Shown: one piece after another, positions 16,733-27,557 of the stretch | How the letters are laid out: every line of letters begins with the position of its first letter | Position numbering within the stretch: the first letter of the stretch is position 1 | Notes under the pieces: generated by a model | Databases searched by the model: none | What the model saw: the letters and a program-made list of their open reading frames with translations, nothing else | Told to the model about the DNA's origin: nothing | Assembly: GCA_020025175.1 (NCBI GenBank) | Contig: JAHHSM010000001.1 | Span: 26,114 to 90,113, forward strand | Reading direction: 5' to 3' | Length of the DNA stretch: 64,000 nucleotides | From: Oscillospiraceae bacterium | GTDB taxonomy: Bacteria; Bacillota; Clostridia; Oscillospirales; Oscillospiraceae | Translations under genes and position numbers: made by a program

Positions 16733-16756
16733 GTCTGCCCATGAAGATGGGCAGAC
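16733..16756 (+). terminator. Hairpin after radC
   Basis: 10-bp perfect stem GTCTGCCCAT/ATGGGCAGAC with a 4-base loop, 15 bases after the radC stop, followed by only a weak T-rich stretch (GCTTATTTC). Confidence 0.55.
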
Positions 16757-16824
16757 GCTTATTTCTGAAAAGAGCACGGCTTGATCTGTGCAAGTGGTTT
16801 AGTAGATAAAGCGAGGTCGCGAAA

Positions 16825-17319
16825 ATGGCAAAGGCATCGGAGAACAAAACCAATGTGATGCGGGTGCTGGATCAAAAAAAGATTCCCTACAGCGCCCATA
16901 GCTATGCCCATGAGGAAGGTGTGGCGGTAGACGGTGTCACGGTGGCACGGAGCATGGGGCAGGAGCCCGGCCGTGTGTTTAAAACATTAGTGACCAGAGG
17001 AGCATCGAAGAGTTACTATGTATTTGATGTGCCTGTGGCAGAAAATCTGGATCTGAAAAAGGCAGCCAGAGCTGTGGGAGAGAAGTCCGTTGAACTGATT
17101 CATGTCAGCGAGATTACTGCACTGACGGGATATGTGCGCGGCGGATGCAGCCCCATCGGTATGAAAAAGCAGTTTCGCACAGTGCTGCATGAAACGGCAC
17201 TGGATTATAATACGATCATCATTTCCGGCGGAAAGATCGGCTCTCAGGTGGAGCTTGCGCCCGATGATCTTTTGAAGCTGATCCGCGGCACTACGGCGGA
17301 TGTGATTGTAGAGGCATAA
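16825..17319 (+). CDS. ybaK: YbaK/EbsC-family Cys-tRNA(Pro) deacylase
   Basis: 164 residues of the YbaK/aminoacyl-tRNA deacylase family. Visible motifs: [11 protein letters not shown] with the conserved Lys, and [22 protein letters not shown], the classic [10 protein letters not shown] signature. It hydrolyses Cys mischarged on tRNA-Pro. It ends 12 bases before uvrA and is probably cotranscribed. Confidence 0.92.
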   Translation: MAKASENKTNVMRVLDQKKIPYSAHSYAHEEGVAVDGVTVARSMGQEPGRVFKTLVTRGASKSYYVFDVPVAENLDLKKAARAVGEKSVELIHVSEITALTGYVRGGCSPIGMKKQFRTVLHETALDYNTIIISGGKIGSQVELAPDDLLKLIRGTTADVIVEA

Positions 17320-17331
17320 GAGGTAAAATGA

Positions 17332-20160
<2,829 letters not shown>

Positions 20161-20230
20161 AAGAAATCTGTGATTTTAAGCGCAACTGCACGCCCCTGCT
20201 CATAGAATGGAGCAGGAAGGGGGGAGCTCC

Positions 20231-20563
20231 ATGGAGCTTCTGATGGAGAGTTTTATAGCTTTTTTTTCGGCAGTTGGAATTGCCTGGCTTATTTGGACCG
20301 GGGCGCAGAAACTGTTTTTTACAAGAAGGCAGCCACTGGAAAAGTGCATTGTAGTTGTTCCGGTAAGGCAGGATGCACCGGCACTGGAAGGAACCATTTC
20401 AGGACTGGTGAATGTGTCCGTTTACGGGCAGCAGATTCATAAGATCCTGATTGCTGACTGCGGCTTGACGGAGGAGGCTTTGATGCTGGCTCGGAAGCTG
20501 GCGCAGGAACATGAACGGGTGACGCTATGCAGTATGGACCGGGCACAGAAAGAGACGGAATAA
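20231..20563 (+). CDS. Small single-span membrane protein, unknown function
   Basis: 110 residues. One N-terminal membrane segment (SFIAFFSAVGIAWLIWTG) is followed by a soluble part with a beta-alpha-beta look (CIVVVPVRQDAPALEGTISGL; QIHKILIADCGLTEEALMLA) recalling the start of a nucleotide-sugar transferase fold, but too short to be one. The start is ATG 20231 after GGGGGGAG. It lies in tandem between uvrA and recD2. I do not recognise it. Confidence 0.7.
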   Translation: MELLMESFIAFFSAVGIAWLIWTGAQKLFFTRRQPLEKCIVVVPVRQDAPALEGTISGLVNVSVYGQQIHKILIADCGLTEEALMLARKLAQEHERVTLCSMDRAQKETE

Positions 20564-20583
20564 AGAAGTAAGGAGGGAGCACT

Positions 20584-22797
20584 ATGGCAGGGGAACGTTG
20601 CACGATGGATGGCACCGTCAACAGTCTGATTTTTCAGAACGAAGAAAATGGATATACTGTATTGCGTCTGGATACAACGGACGGCGACCAGATTACCGTG
20701 GTGGGCTGTATCCCCTGCGCTGCTCCCGGCGAGGAGCTGATTGTGACGGGAGAGTGGAAACACCATCCCGTTCACGGCGCGCAGATTCAGGCAGAAGTGG
20801 TCGAGCGCTATATGCCGCATACGGAAACGGCGATTTTGAATTATCTTTCCTCGGGTGTTGTAAAGGGTGTCGGTCCGGCCACAGCGCAGATGCTGGTCTC
20901 TCGCTTTGGTGAGGAAACGCTGGATATTTTGGAGCTTGAGCCGGAACGGATGACCATTCTCAAAGGAATCACCGCACGCAAGGCTAAGGAAATTTCAGAC
21001 AGTTTTCGCTATCAGGCCGGTATGCGCCGATTGATGGAGTTTTTGGCGCGCAACGAGCTGCCCGCGGCGCTGGCGCTGAAATTGTACAAGCGGTATGGCG
21101 ACGGAGCATCCGAAGTGGTGCGAAAAAATCCTTATCTGCTGTGTGACAGCTTTTATGGCGTGCCCTTTGGAGCAGCGGATCAGATCGCCCTTTCTGATGG
21201 TACGCCTGCGGATAGTAAAGAACGTGTGCAGGCGGCGGTATTATTTACGCTGGTTCATAATATGAATAATGGACACATCTTTTTACCGAGGGAAAAGCTG
21301 GTAATGGCTACGGCGGCAATGTTGGAGCTTTCTGAGGATGTGGCAGAGATTGCGGTGGATGCCCTGATTGAGGGGAAAAAACTATATCAGCAAACGGTTT
21401 CCAATGTACAGGCATGCTATCTCAACGATCTTTATGAAGCGGAAACTTATGTCTGCACACGCATTTTGCGGATGCGTGACGAGCAGGCGGATCAGGGCAG
21501 GAATGTGGAAAAGATCCTTGAAAGTATTCAGAAAGAGCAGGGCATTGTGTATGCCCCGGAGCAGCGCATGGCAGTGGAATCGGCGGCACATTCCGGTATT
21601 TTCCTGTTGACAGGAGGTCCCGGCACAGGTAAAACAACATGTGTGAGAGGTATTGTTGCCATGCTGGAGCGCATGGGCTACGAAGTGGCACTGACGGCGC
21701 CGACGGGACGTGCGGCAAAGCGCCTTGGTGAAGCCTGCGAACGTGAGGCGCAAACCATCCACCGCATGCTCGGCATGAGCTATAATGAAGATTTAGGCGA
21801 GGTCACCTTTTCCAAAAATGAGAAGGATCCACTCCATGTGGATGCGGTTATTGTGGATGAGATGTCTATGGTGGATCTGCCGCTGATGCGTGCGCTTTTG
21901 GCGGCGCTGCGTCCCGGATGCCGTTTGGTGATGGTGGGTGATGCCGATCAGCTGCCTTCGGTAGGGGCTGGGAATGTATTTTCGGATTTGATTCGCAGCA
22001 AACAGATTCCGGTGGTGCTTTTGACGGAAATTTTTCGTCAGGCGCAAGAGTCTGCCATTGTGCGCAATGCCCATGCCATTAATGAAGGCAATATGCCGGT
22101 GCTTGCCAATAATCAGGGCGACTTTTTCTTCCTGCGCCGCAGGGAAGATGACAGGGTGCTTTCCACGATCGTGGAGCTGTGCAAAACCCGGCTTCCGACG
22201 AAGATGGGCATTGATGCCAATCAGATTCAGGTGCTGTCACCCACGAGAAAGGGTGCGGCAGGCACATCTGCACTCAACCGTGCCCTTCAGGAGGCACTGA
22301 ATCCTGCCAGGGGCGGAAAACGGGAGAAGATATTTGGCAGCACGGTATTTCGTGAGGGCGACCGTGTAATGCAGATTCGCAATGATTATGACATTTTGTG
22401 GCAAAAGAGTGACGGAGCCGTGGGCACGGGCGTATTCAACGGTGACGTTGGCATTGTGACAGAGATTGATCCGTCGGGAGAATTGCTCACGGTGCTGTTC
22501 GATGATCGTATTGCGACCTATACAGCAGAAATGCTTGGAGAATTGGAGCTTGCTTATGCAGTGACCGTGCATAAGGCACAGGGCAGCGAATACCGTGCGG
22601 TGATTCTTGCTGCGGCCCCATGCGCGCCAACGCTGATGGTGCGCAATGTATTGTATACGGCAATTACCCGCGCCAAGGAGCTGCTGATTCTGGTGGGGGA
22701 TGATCATGTGGTTTATCAAATGGCGGCAACAGATCGGCGGAGCCGTCGCTACAGTGGTCTGAAAGTCAGACTGCGGGAAGGAAACGATACACAATGA
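20584..22797 (+). CDS. recD2: RecD2-type ATP-dependent DNA helicase
   Basis: 737 residues. N-terminal OB-like and helix-hairpin-helix region (KGVGPATAQMLVSRFG; LKGITARKAKEISDSF), then SF1 helicase motifs: Walker A GGPGTGKTT (about residues 344-352), GRAAKRL, DEMSMVDL, GDADQLPSVGAG, and C-terminal VHKAQGSEY. This is the RecB/RecC-independent RecD2 (YrrC) family implicated in recombination and replication-fork repair. The start is ATG 20584 after AGGAGGGA. It overlaps comF by 4 bases. Confidence 0.93.
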   Translation: MAGERCTMDGTVNSLIFQNEENGYTVLRLDTTDGDQITVVGCIPCAAPGEELIVTGEWKHHPVHGAQIQAEVVERYMPHTETAILNYLSSGVVKGVGPATAQMLVSRFGEETLDILELEPERMTILKGITARKAKEISDSFRYQAGMRRLMEFLARNELPAALALKLYKRYGDGASEVVRKNPYLLCDSFYGVPFGAADQIALSDGTPADSKERVQAAVLFTLVHNMNNGHIFLPREKLVMATAAMLELSEDVAEIAVDALIEGKKLYQQTVSNVQACYLNDLYEAETYVCTRILRMRDEQADQGRNVEKILESIQKEQGIVYAPEQRMAVESAAHSGIFLLTGGPGTGKTTCVRGIVAMLERMGYEVALTAPTGRAAKRLGEACEREAQTIHRMLGMSYNEDLGEVTFSKNEKDPLHVDAVIVDEMSMVDLPLMRALLAALRPGCRLVMVGDADQLPSVGAGNVFSDLIRSKQIPVVLLTEIFRQAQESAIVRNAHAINEGNMPVLANNQGDFFFLRRREDDRVLSTIVELCKTRLPTKMGIDANQIQVLSPTRKGAAGTSALNRALQEALNPARGGKREKIFGSTVFREGDRVMQIRNDYDILWQKSDGAVGTGVFNGDVGIVTEIDPSGELLTVLFDDRIATYTAEMLGELELAYAVTVHKAQGSEYRAVILAAAPCAPTLMVRNVLYTAITRAKELLILVGDDHVVYQMAATDRRSRRYSGLKVRLREGNDTQ

Positions 22798-23489
22798 AAA
22801 AGGTAATCAATCGTTGTCTTGATTTGCTGTATCCGCCAAAATGCGTTTTTTGTGACGCGCTTTTAAAGGACGGAGAGCGTTATTTCTGCCGCAGCTGCGG
22901 CGAGAAAGTTCCTGTGGCAGAGGGGGAACATCTTTTTAGAAGCGGTACATATTTTGATAAATGTGTAGCACCGATGTATTATCAGGATATGGTGCGTGAG
23001 TCGTTTTTGGATTATAAATTTCATGAAAAGACATGGCGTGCTGCAACTTATGCGGCTTTTTTGGAGCCGTATGTGCGAAAAGCATTTCCCAAAATCGATA
23101 TTGTTACCTGGGTCCCACTGAGCCGCCGCAGTCAAAAGGACCGGGGATACGATCAGTCGGAGCTGCTTGCGAAGGAATTGGCAAAGCTGTTGGATGTCCC
23201 CTGTGAAAAGATGATTGAAAAGGTGCGTGATACACGCCAGCAATCTCGTTTGGAAAGACCGGAGGAACGCCGTGCCAATGTATTGGGGGCATACGCTATG
23301 AAGAAGAATGTTTCTGCCGAAGGGCGGGAACTCCTTCTGGTGGATGATGTCATTACCACAGGCAGTACGGTGGAGGAGTGTGCGCGGATTCTGGTCAGTG
23401 CCGGTGCGGCAAAGGTCCATTGCGCCGCGATTGCACAAGCGGTGGGAAAAGTTGCAAAAATTGCCGAAAACTCTGAAAAAGACCAGTAA
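22794..23489 (+). CDS. comF: ComF-family phosphoribosyltransferase-like protein
   Basis: 231 residues. An N-terminal four-Cys zinc finger (CVFC...CRSCG) precedes a phosphoribosyltransferase fold with PRPP motif LLLVDDVITTGSTVEECA. In Bacillus ComFC supports DNA uptake; other members have less clear roles. The start overlaps the recD2 stop (ATGA). No comFA helicase is adjacent. Confidence 0.9.
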   Translation: MKKVINRCLDLLYPPKCVFCDALLKDGERYFCRSCGEKVPVAEGEHLFRSGTYFDKCVAPMYYQDMVRESFLDYKFHEKTWRAATYAAFLEPYVRKAFPKIDIVTWVPLSRRSQKDRGYDQSELLAKELAKLLDVPCEKMIEKVRDTRQQSRLERPEERRANVLGAYAMKKNVSAEGRELLLVDDVITTGSTVEECARILVSAGAAKVHCAAIAQAVGKVAKIAENSEKDQ

Positions 23490-23493
23490 GCTA

Positions 23494-23522
23494 TTGCAAA
23501 AAGGAAAAAAGGAAAGTATAAT
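23494..23522 (+). promoter_or_regulatory. Promoter for mreB/mbl
   Basis: TTGCAA (23494-23499), 17-base spacer, TATAAT (23517-23522), about 75 bases before the start codon. Confidence 0.7.
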
Positions 23523-23596
23523 GTAAATTCGGAATAGAACCTGCTCCGGCAGGAATAAATAAATTATAGAATAGAAAGTTTAAATGAGGTGGGCAC

Positions 23597-24628
23597 ATGT
23601 GCGCATTTGCAAAAGATATTGGTATTGATCTGGGTACTGCATCCGTTCTGATTTATGTCAAGGGACAGGGAATCGTTTTGAACGAGCCTTCTGTTGTGGC
23701 AATGGACAAAAACACCGGAAAGCTCCTGAAAGTCGGTGCGGATGCACAGGCAATGCTGGGCCGTACGCCCGGCAACATTGTGGCAATCCGTCCTCTGCGT
23801 GACGGCGTTATTTCCGACTACGATATGACAGAGCGTATGCTCAAAGAGTTTATCCACAAGGTCAATGGCTTCCAGCTGTTTAAGCCCCGTGTCATCATCT
23901 GCGTTCCCTCCGGTATTACCGAGGTTGAAGAGCGTGCCGTTATTGACGCAGGTGTTCAGGCGGGTGCCCGCAGCGTGTACTTGATTGAAGAGCCCGTAGC
24001 GGCAGCAATCGGTGCAGGGATCGACATTGCAAAGCCCGACGGCAACCTGATTATTGATATTGGCGGCGGTACGACGGACGTGGCAGTCATTTCTCTGTCC
24101 GGTGTGGTGGAATCCTCATCCATCAAAGTAGCAGGCGATATGTTCAACGAGTCTGTCGTGAAGTATATCCGCCGTAAGCACAATGTGCTGATCGGTGAGC
24201 GTACTGCGGAAGATCTGAAGATGCAGATCGGCTGTGTCTTTCCTCAAGAGGAAGAGGAAACTGTGGAAGTGAAGGGCCGCTGCCTGATGACAGGTTTGCC
24301 CAAGGTGTTTACCGTTTCCTCCAGCGAAATGATCGAAGCATTTGAAGAGCCGGCAGAGCGTATTCTGGAAGCAGTACACTCTGTGTTGGAGAAAACACCG
24401 CCTGAGCTGGTGGCTGATATTTCCACCAACGGCATTGTCATGACCGGCGGCGGCAGCATGGTGAAAGGGTTTGACAAGCTGGTTGAATCCCGTACCGGTA
24501 TTACGACAACGGTTGCTGAAAATGCGATCCAGTGTGTGGCAATGGGTACCGGTCAGAGTCTGGACTGGGTCAGTTCCATGCAGGACGGCACAGTGAATTT
24601 GTCTCGCCGCAAGCAGATGGACAGATAA
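23597..24628 (+). CDS. MreB/Mbl-type actin-like cell-shape protein
   Basis: 343 residues of the MreB family. Actin-fold nucleotide motifs: DLGTASVLIYVKG (phosphate 1), IDIGGGTTDVAVI (phosphate 2), MTGGGSMVKG (adenosine). It forms membrane-bound filaments guiding lateral wall synthesis. mreC and mreD do not follow, which resembles a stand-alone mbl or mreBH copy rather than the mreBCD operon. The gene is monocistronic between its own promoter and a strong terminator. Confidence 0.93.
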   Translation: MCAFAKDIGIDLGTASVLIYVKGQGIVLNEPSVVAMDKNTGKLLKVGADAQAMLGRTPGNIVAIRPLRDGVISDYDMTERMLKEFIHKVNGFQLFKPRVIICVPSGITEVEERAVIDAGVQAGARSVYLIEEPVAAAIGAGIDIAKPDGNLIIDIGGGTTDVAVISLSGVVESSSIKVAGDMFNESVVKYIRRKHNVLIGERTAEDLKMQIGCVFPQEEEETVEVKGRCLMTGLPKVFTVSSSEMIEAFEEPAERILEAVHSVLEKTPPELVADISTNGIVMTGGGSMVKGFDKLVESRTGITTTVAENAIQCVAMGTGQSLDWVSSMQDGTVNLSRRKQMDR

Positions 24629-24642
24629 TTTTAAATAGAACG

Positions 24643-24676
24643 AAAAAGCGCTCCGAATTCATTCGGAGCGCTTTTT
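24643..24676. terminator. Bidirectional terminator between mreB and recR
   Basis: Near-perfect palindrome with arms 24643-24658 and 24661-24676; A5 and T5 runs at the ends give a U-tract in both directions between convergent genes. Confidence 0.88.
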
Positions 24677-24687
24677 ATTTGGCTGTG

Positions 24688-25287
24688 TTATATTTCGCGG
24701 CGACCTTCAAGGGCGCGCATTAAAGTTGCGTCATCTGCAAATTCCAAATGACCGCCTACGGGGATGCCATAGGCAAGGCGTGTTACGCGTACACCGAAGG
24801 GGCGGAGCAAACGGGCGATATACATGGCAGTGGCTTCCCCCTCCGTGTCGGGGTTTGTGGCCATAATGACCTCCTGCACCTCACCCTGTGCCACACGGTC
24901 GAGAAGGCTCTTGATATGAAGATCATCGGGGCCGATGTGGTTCATCGGAGAAATGACACCGTGGAGCACATGATAACGGCCGTTGAACTCACGGGCACGC
25001 TCGATAGCGATGACGTCGCGTGGATCTGCCACAACGCAGACAACGGAGCTATCGCGCTTCTGTGAAGCGCAGATGGGGCAAAGACCGCCGGCTGTAAGGT
25101 TTTGGCAGACGGGACAGCAGGTGACATTTTTCTTGGCATCCAGAATGGCATCGGCAAATTCCTGCGCCTCTGATTCGGGCAGACCCAGTACATAAAATGC
25201 CAAACGTTGTGCGCTCTTTCCGCCGATACCGGGGAGCTTTGCGAATTGTTCTACCAGTTTTTCAAGGGGTGCGGGAAAATATTCCAT
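24688..25287 (-). CDS. recR: Recombination mediator protein RecR
   Basis: 199 residues. Helix-hairpin-helix (LPGIGGKSAQRLAF), C4 zinc finger (CPVCQNLTAGGLCPIC), Toprim domain (VVCVVADPRDVIAIE) and a C-terminal Walker-B-like segment (THLAYGIPVGGHLEFAD; read here as TRLAYGIPVGGHLEFAD). It works with RecO and RecF to load RecA. dnaX and the YbaB gene, its usual partners, are not in the window. Confidence 0.95.
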   Translation of the reverse strand: MEYFPAPLEKLVEQFAKLPGIGGKSAQRLAFYVLGLPESEAQEFADAILDAKKNVTCCPVCQNLTAGGLCPICASQKRDSSVVCVVADPRDVIAIERAREFNGRYHVLHGVISPMNHIGPDDLHIKSLLDRVAQGEVQEVIMATNPDTEGEATAMYIARLLRPFGVRVTRLAYGIPVGGHLEFADDATLMRALEGRREI

Positions 25288-25312
25288 GAAAAAAATCTCT
25301 CCTTATCGGGTA

Positions 25313-25963
25313 TTAAGCATTGCGCAGCGCAGCGATGCATTCGGAAATGTCAGCAGCCTTGTAAACAGCACTGCCGGCAACCAGCACATTTGCGCCTGCC
25401 TCAATGGCAACAGCGGCGGTGGCAGGATCAATGCCGCCGTCTACCTCCAAATCACAGGCAGGGTTCATTTCGTCGATATAGCCACGGATGATACGTACTT
25501 TGGGCATCATGTCCGCCATGAACTTCTGACCGCCGAAGCCGGGTTCCACAGTCATCACGAGGATCATATCCACCTCTTTGATAAAGGGCAGAACTGCTTG
25601 TGCAGGGGTATTGGGTTTCAGGACAACACCGGCTTTTTTGCCTTTGGCGTGGATCAGCTCCAGTGCCTTGTGAATATTTGGGGGAGTATCTGCTTCTACA
25701 TGACAGCTGACAATGTCGGCGCCTGCATCACAGAACTGCTCTACATAGCGTATGGGCTGGGTAATCATCAGGTGAACATCCAGCGGCAGCGTTGTTGTGG
25801 GATGCAGGGACTGGACAACGGGAATGCCAATGGAGATATTGGGTACAAACATACCGTCCATTACATCGACATGAACAAGATCAGCGGTGGAAATGCGTTC
25901 AATATCACGCTGAAGATTGGCAAAATCAGCCGATAGAATAGAGGGCGCGATTTTAATAGTCAT
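25313..25963 (-). CDS. rpe: Ribulose-phosphate 3-epimerase
   Basis: 216 residues, TIM-barrel. Motifs: IAPSILSADFANL, HVDVMDGMFVPNI, VEPGFGGQKF and EVDGGIDPATA with the metal/catalytic His and Asp residues. It interconverts ribulose-5-P and xylulose-5-P. The start is ATG 25963 after AAAGGAGA; the longer form from 26041 adds a non-family extension. About 190 bases of apparently noncoding DNA separate it from ilvA. Confidence 0.94.
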   Translation of the reverse strand: MTIKIAPSILSADFANLQRDIERISTADLVHVDVMDGMFVPNISIGIPVVQSLHPTTTLPLDVHLMITQPIRYVEQFCDAGADIVSCHVEADTPPNIHKALELIHAKGKKAGVVLKPNTPAQAVLPFIKEVDMILVMTVEPGFGGQKFMADMMPKVRIIRGYIDEMNPACDLEVDGGIDPATAAVAIEAGANVLVAGSAVYKAADISECIAALRNA

Positions 25964-26152
25964 GGGGAAATCTCCTTTGTGTTGTTGGAACGCCATGGTG
26001 TGCAGCGACATAATATAAACCAAGCGGCACCTATGGCGCACGGCTGCAGAAAAAACTTCATTTTGTGCGCAGCTTCCGGTCCCTGCCGCAGCCGACCGCC
26101 GTGCTGCTTTATATAGATCCAGGGGTGGGCACAGATGTGTCCACTCCTTTTG

Positions 26153-27373
26153 TTAATCGTAAATACTGGTAGAATCCACAAGGAAAGCATCATAGCCTTC
26201 ATTCTGCATCGCTTTGAGAATCGCCGATTTATGCTCGTGGCCGAAGGCCTCCAGGGTAACGCGCAATTCCACCTTGCTCTGACGGTTGATGCTGACAAAC
26301 TGGTTATGCTCCAGCTTGATAATGTTGCCTTTCTGTTTTGCGACGATTTCAGCAACATGCAGCAATTCACCGGGACGATCCGGGAGCATCACGGAGAAGG
26401 TAAACACGCGTCCGCGATTGATAAGACCGTACTGCACAAGGCTTGCCATGGTGATGACATCCATATTGCCGCCGGACAGAATGGAAACGATATTCTTGCC
26501 CTTGCATTTGAGATGCTTCAGTGCGGCAACAGACAGCAGACCTGCATTTTCGACAATCATTTTATGATTTTCCATAATGTCGAGGAAGGTGTCCACCAAT
26601 TCATCATCATCAATGGTGATCAATTCATCCACATTTTCCTGAATATAGGGAAAAACGAGATCGCCGGGTGTACGCACAGCAACACCGTCTGCGATGGTTA
26701 CGGCGGAGGGCAGGGTTACAACATGACCGGCTTCTACAGATGCCTTCATGGAAGCTGCGCCGGTGGGTTCCACACCAATCACTTTCACATTGGGATTAAG
26801 GAGTTTTGCAAGGGTTGAAACGCCGGCAGCCAGTCCGCCGCCGCCGATAGGAACAAGAATGATATCTACATCCGGAAGAGACTGGAAGATCTCATAGGCA
26901 ATGGTACCCTGACCGCAGGCAATCTCCAAATCATTGAAAGGGGGGATATAGGTCAGACCCTGCTCTTCTGCTAACTTCATGGCATGCTCCGCAGCATCAT
27001 CAAAAACGCTGCCGTGCAGGATAACATCTGCCCCGTGCTGTTTGGTGCGGTTTACTTTCATTAAAGGCGTTGTTGTGGGCATCACAACGGTTGCCTTCAC
27101 ACCCGCTACCTTGGCGGCGTATGCCACGCCCTGGGCGTGGTTGCCTGCAGAGGCGGTGATCAGACCTTTTGCTTTTTGCTCATCGGTCAGCTTACTGGTT
27201 TTATAGTAGGCACCGCGAATTTTATAAGCGCCGGTGACCTGTAAATTTTCGGGCTTAAGATAAACCTCATTTCCGCAAAGATCAGAGAAGTAATTGCTGT
27301 GAACGAGTTCGGTATCGTCGATGACACCGCGCAGTACGCTGCGCGCTTCTTTAAATTGATCCAGTGTGAGCAT
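26153..27373 (-). CDS. ilvA: Threonine ammonia-lyase with C-terminal ACT domain
   Basis: 406 residues. The PLP lysine lies in TGAYKIRGAYYK; the phosphate loop is PIGGGGLAAG; SAGNHAQG is present. Residues about 325-405 form an ACT-like regulatory domain (FSVMLPDRPGELLHVAEIVA). This size matches the catabolic/TdcB-like or single-ACT group rather than the two-ACT biosynthetic enzyme. It makes 2-oxobutanoate and ammonia from threonine. The start is ATG 27373 after GAGGAG. No other ilv genes lie nearby, and I see no T-box in the leader. Confidence 0.9.
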   Translation of the reverse strand: MLTLDQFKEARSVLRGVIDDTELVHSNYFSDLCGNEVYLKPENLQVTGAYKIRGAYYKTSKLTDEQKAKGLITASAGNHAQGVAYAAKVAGVKATVVMPTTTPLMKVNRTKQHGADVILHGSVFDDAAEHAMKLAEEQGLTYIPPFNDLEIACGQGTIAYEIFQSLPDVDIILVPIGGGGLAAGVSTLAKLLNPNVKVIGVEPTGAASMKASVEAGHVVTLPSAVTIADGVAVRTPGDLVFPYIQENVDELITIDDDELVDTFLDIMENHKMIVENAGLLSVAALKHLKCKGKNIVSILSGGNMDVITMASLVQYGLINRGRVFTFSVMLPDRPGELLHVAEIVAKQKGNIIKLEHNQFVSINRQSKVELRVTLEAFGHEHKSAILKAMQNEGYDAFLVDSTSIYD

Positions 27374-27436
27374 AAAAAGACTCCTCTTCCATATCATCAA
27401 AATTTTAATAAACCAAACAATAATTTCTAATTTCCC

Positions 27437-27464
27437 ATAATAACAAACTGGGAGGAAAAGTCAA
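27437..27464 (-). promoter_or_regulatory. Likely ilvA promoter
   Basis: Minus-strand TTGACT (27459-27464) and TATTAT (27437-27442), spacer 16, about 65 bases before the start codon. Confidence 0.5.
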
Positions 27465-27557
27465 TCATTCTGCACAAATGATTGTTCTTATTTTTGTGCG
27501 AAATAAAAAATAGCGTATAGAGCACGCCTCCACACGCCAGAAGCTGCAGTGGGAGGA

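Noticed and set aside
27374..27470. T-box or attenuator ahead of ilvA
   Set aside because: The leader is too short and lacks the T-box core sequence and a terminator.
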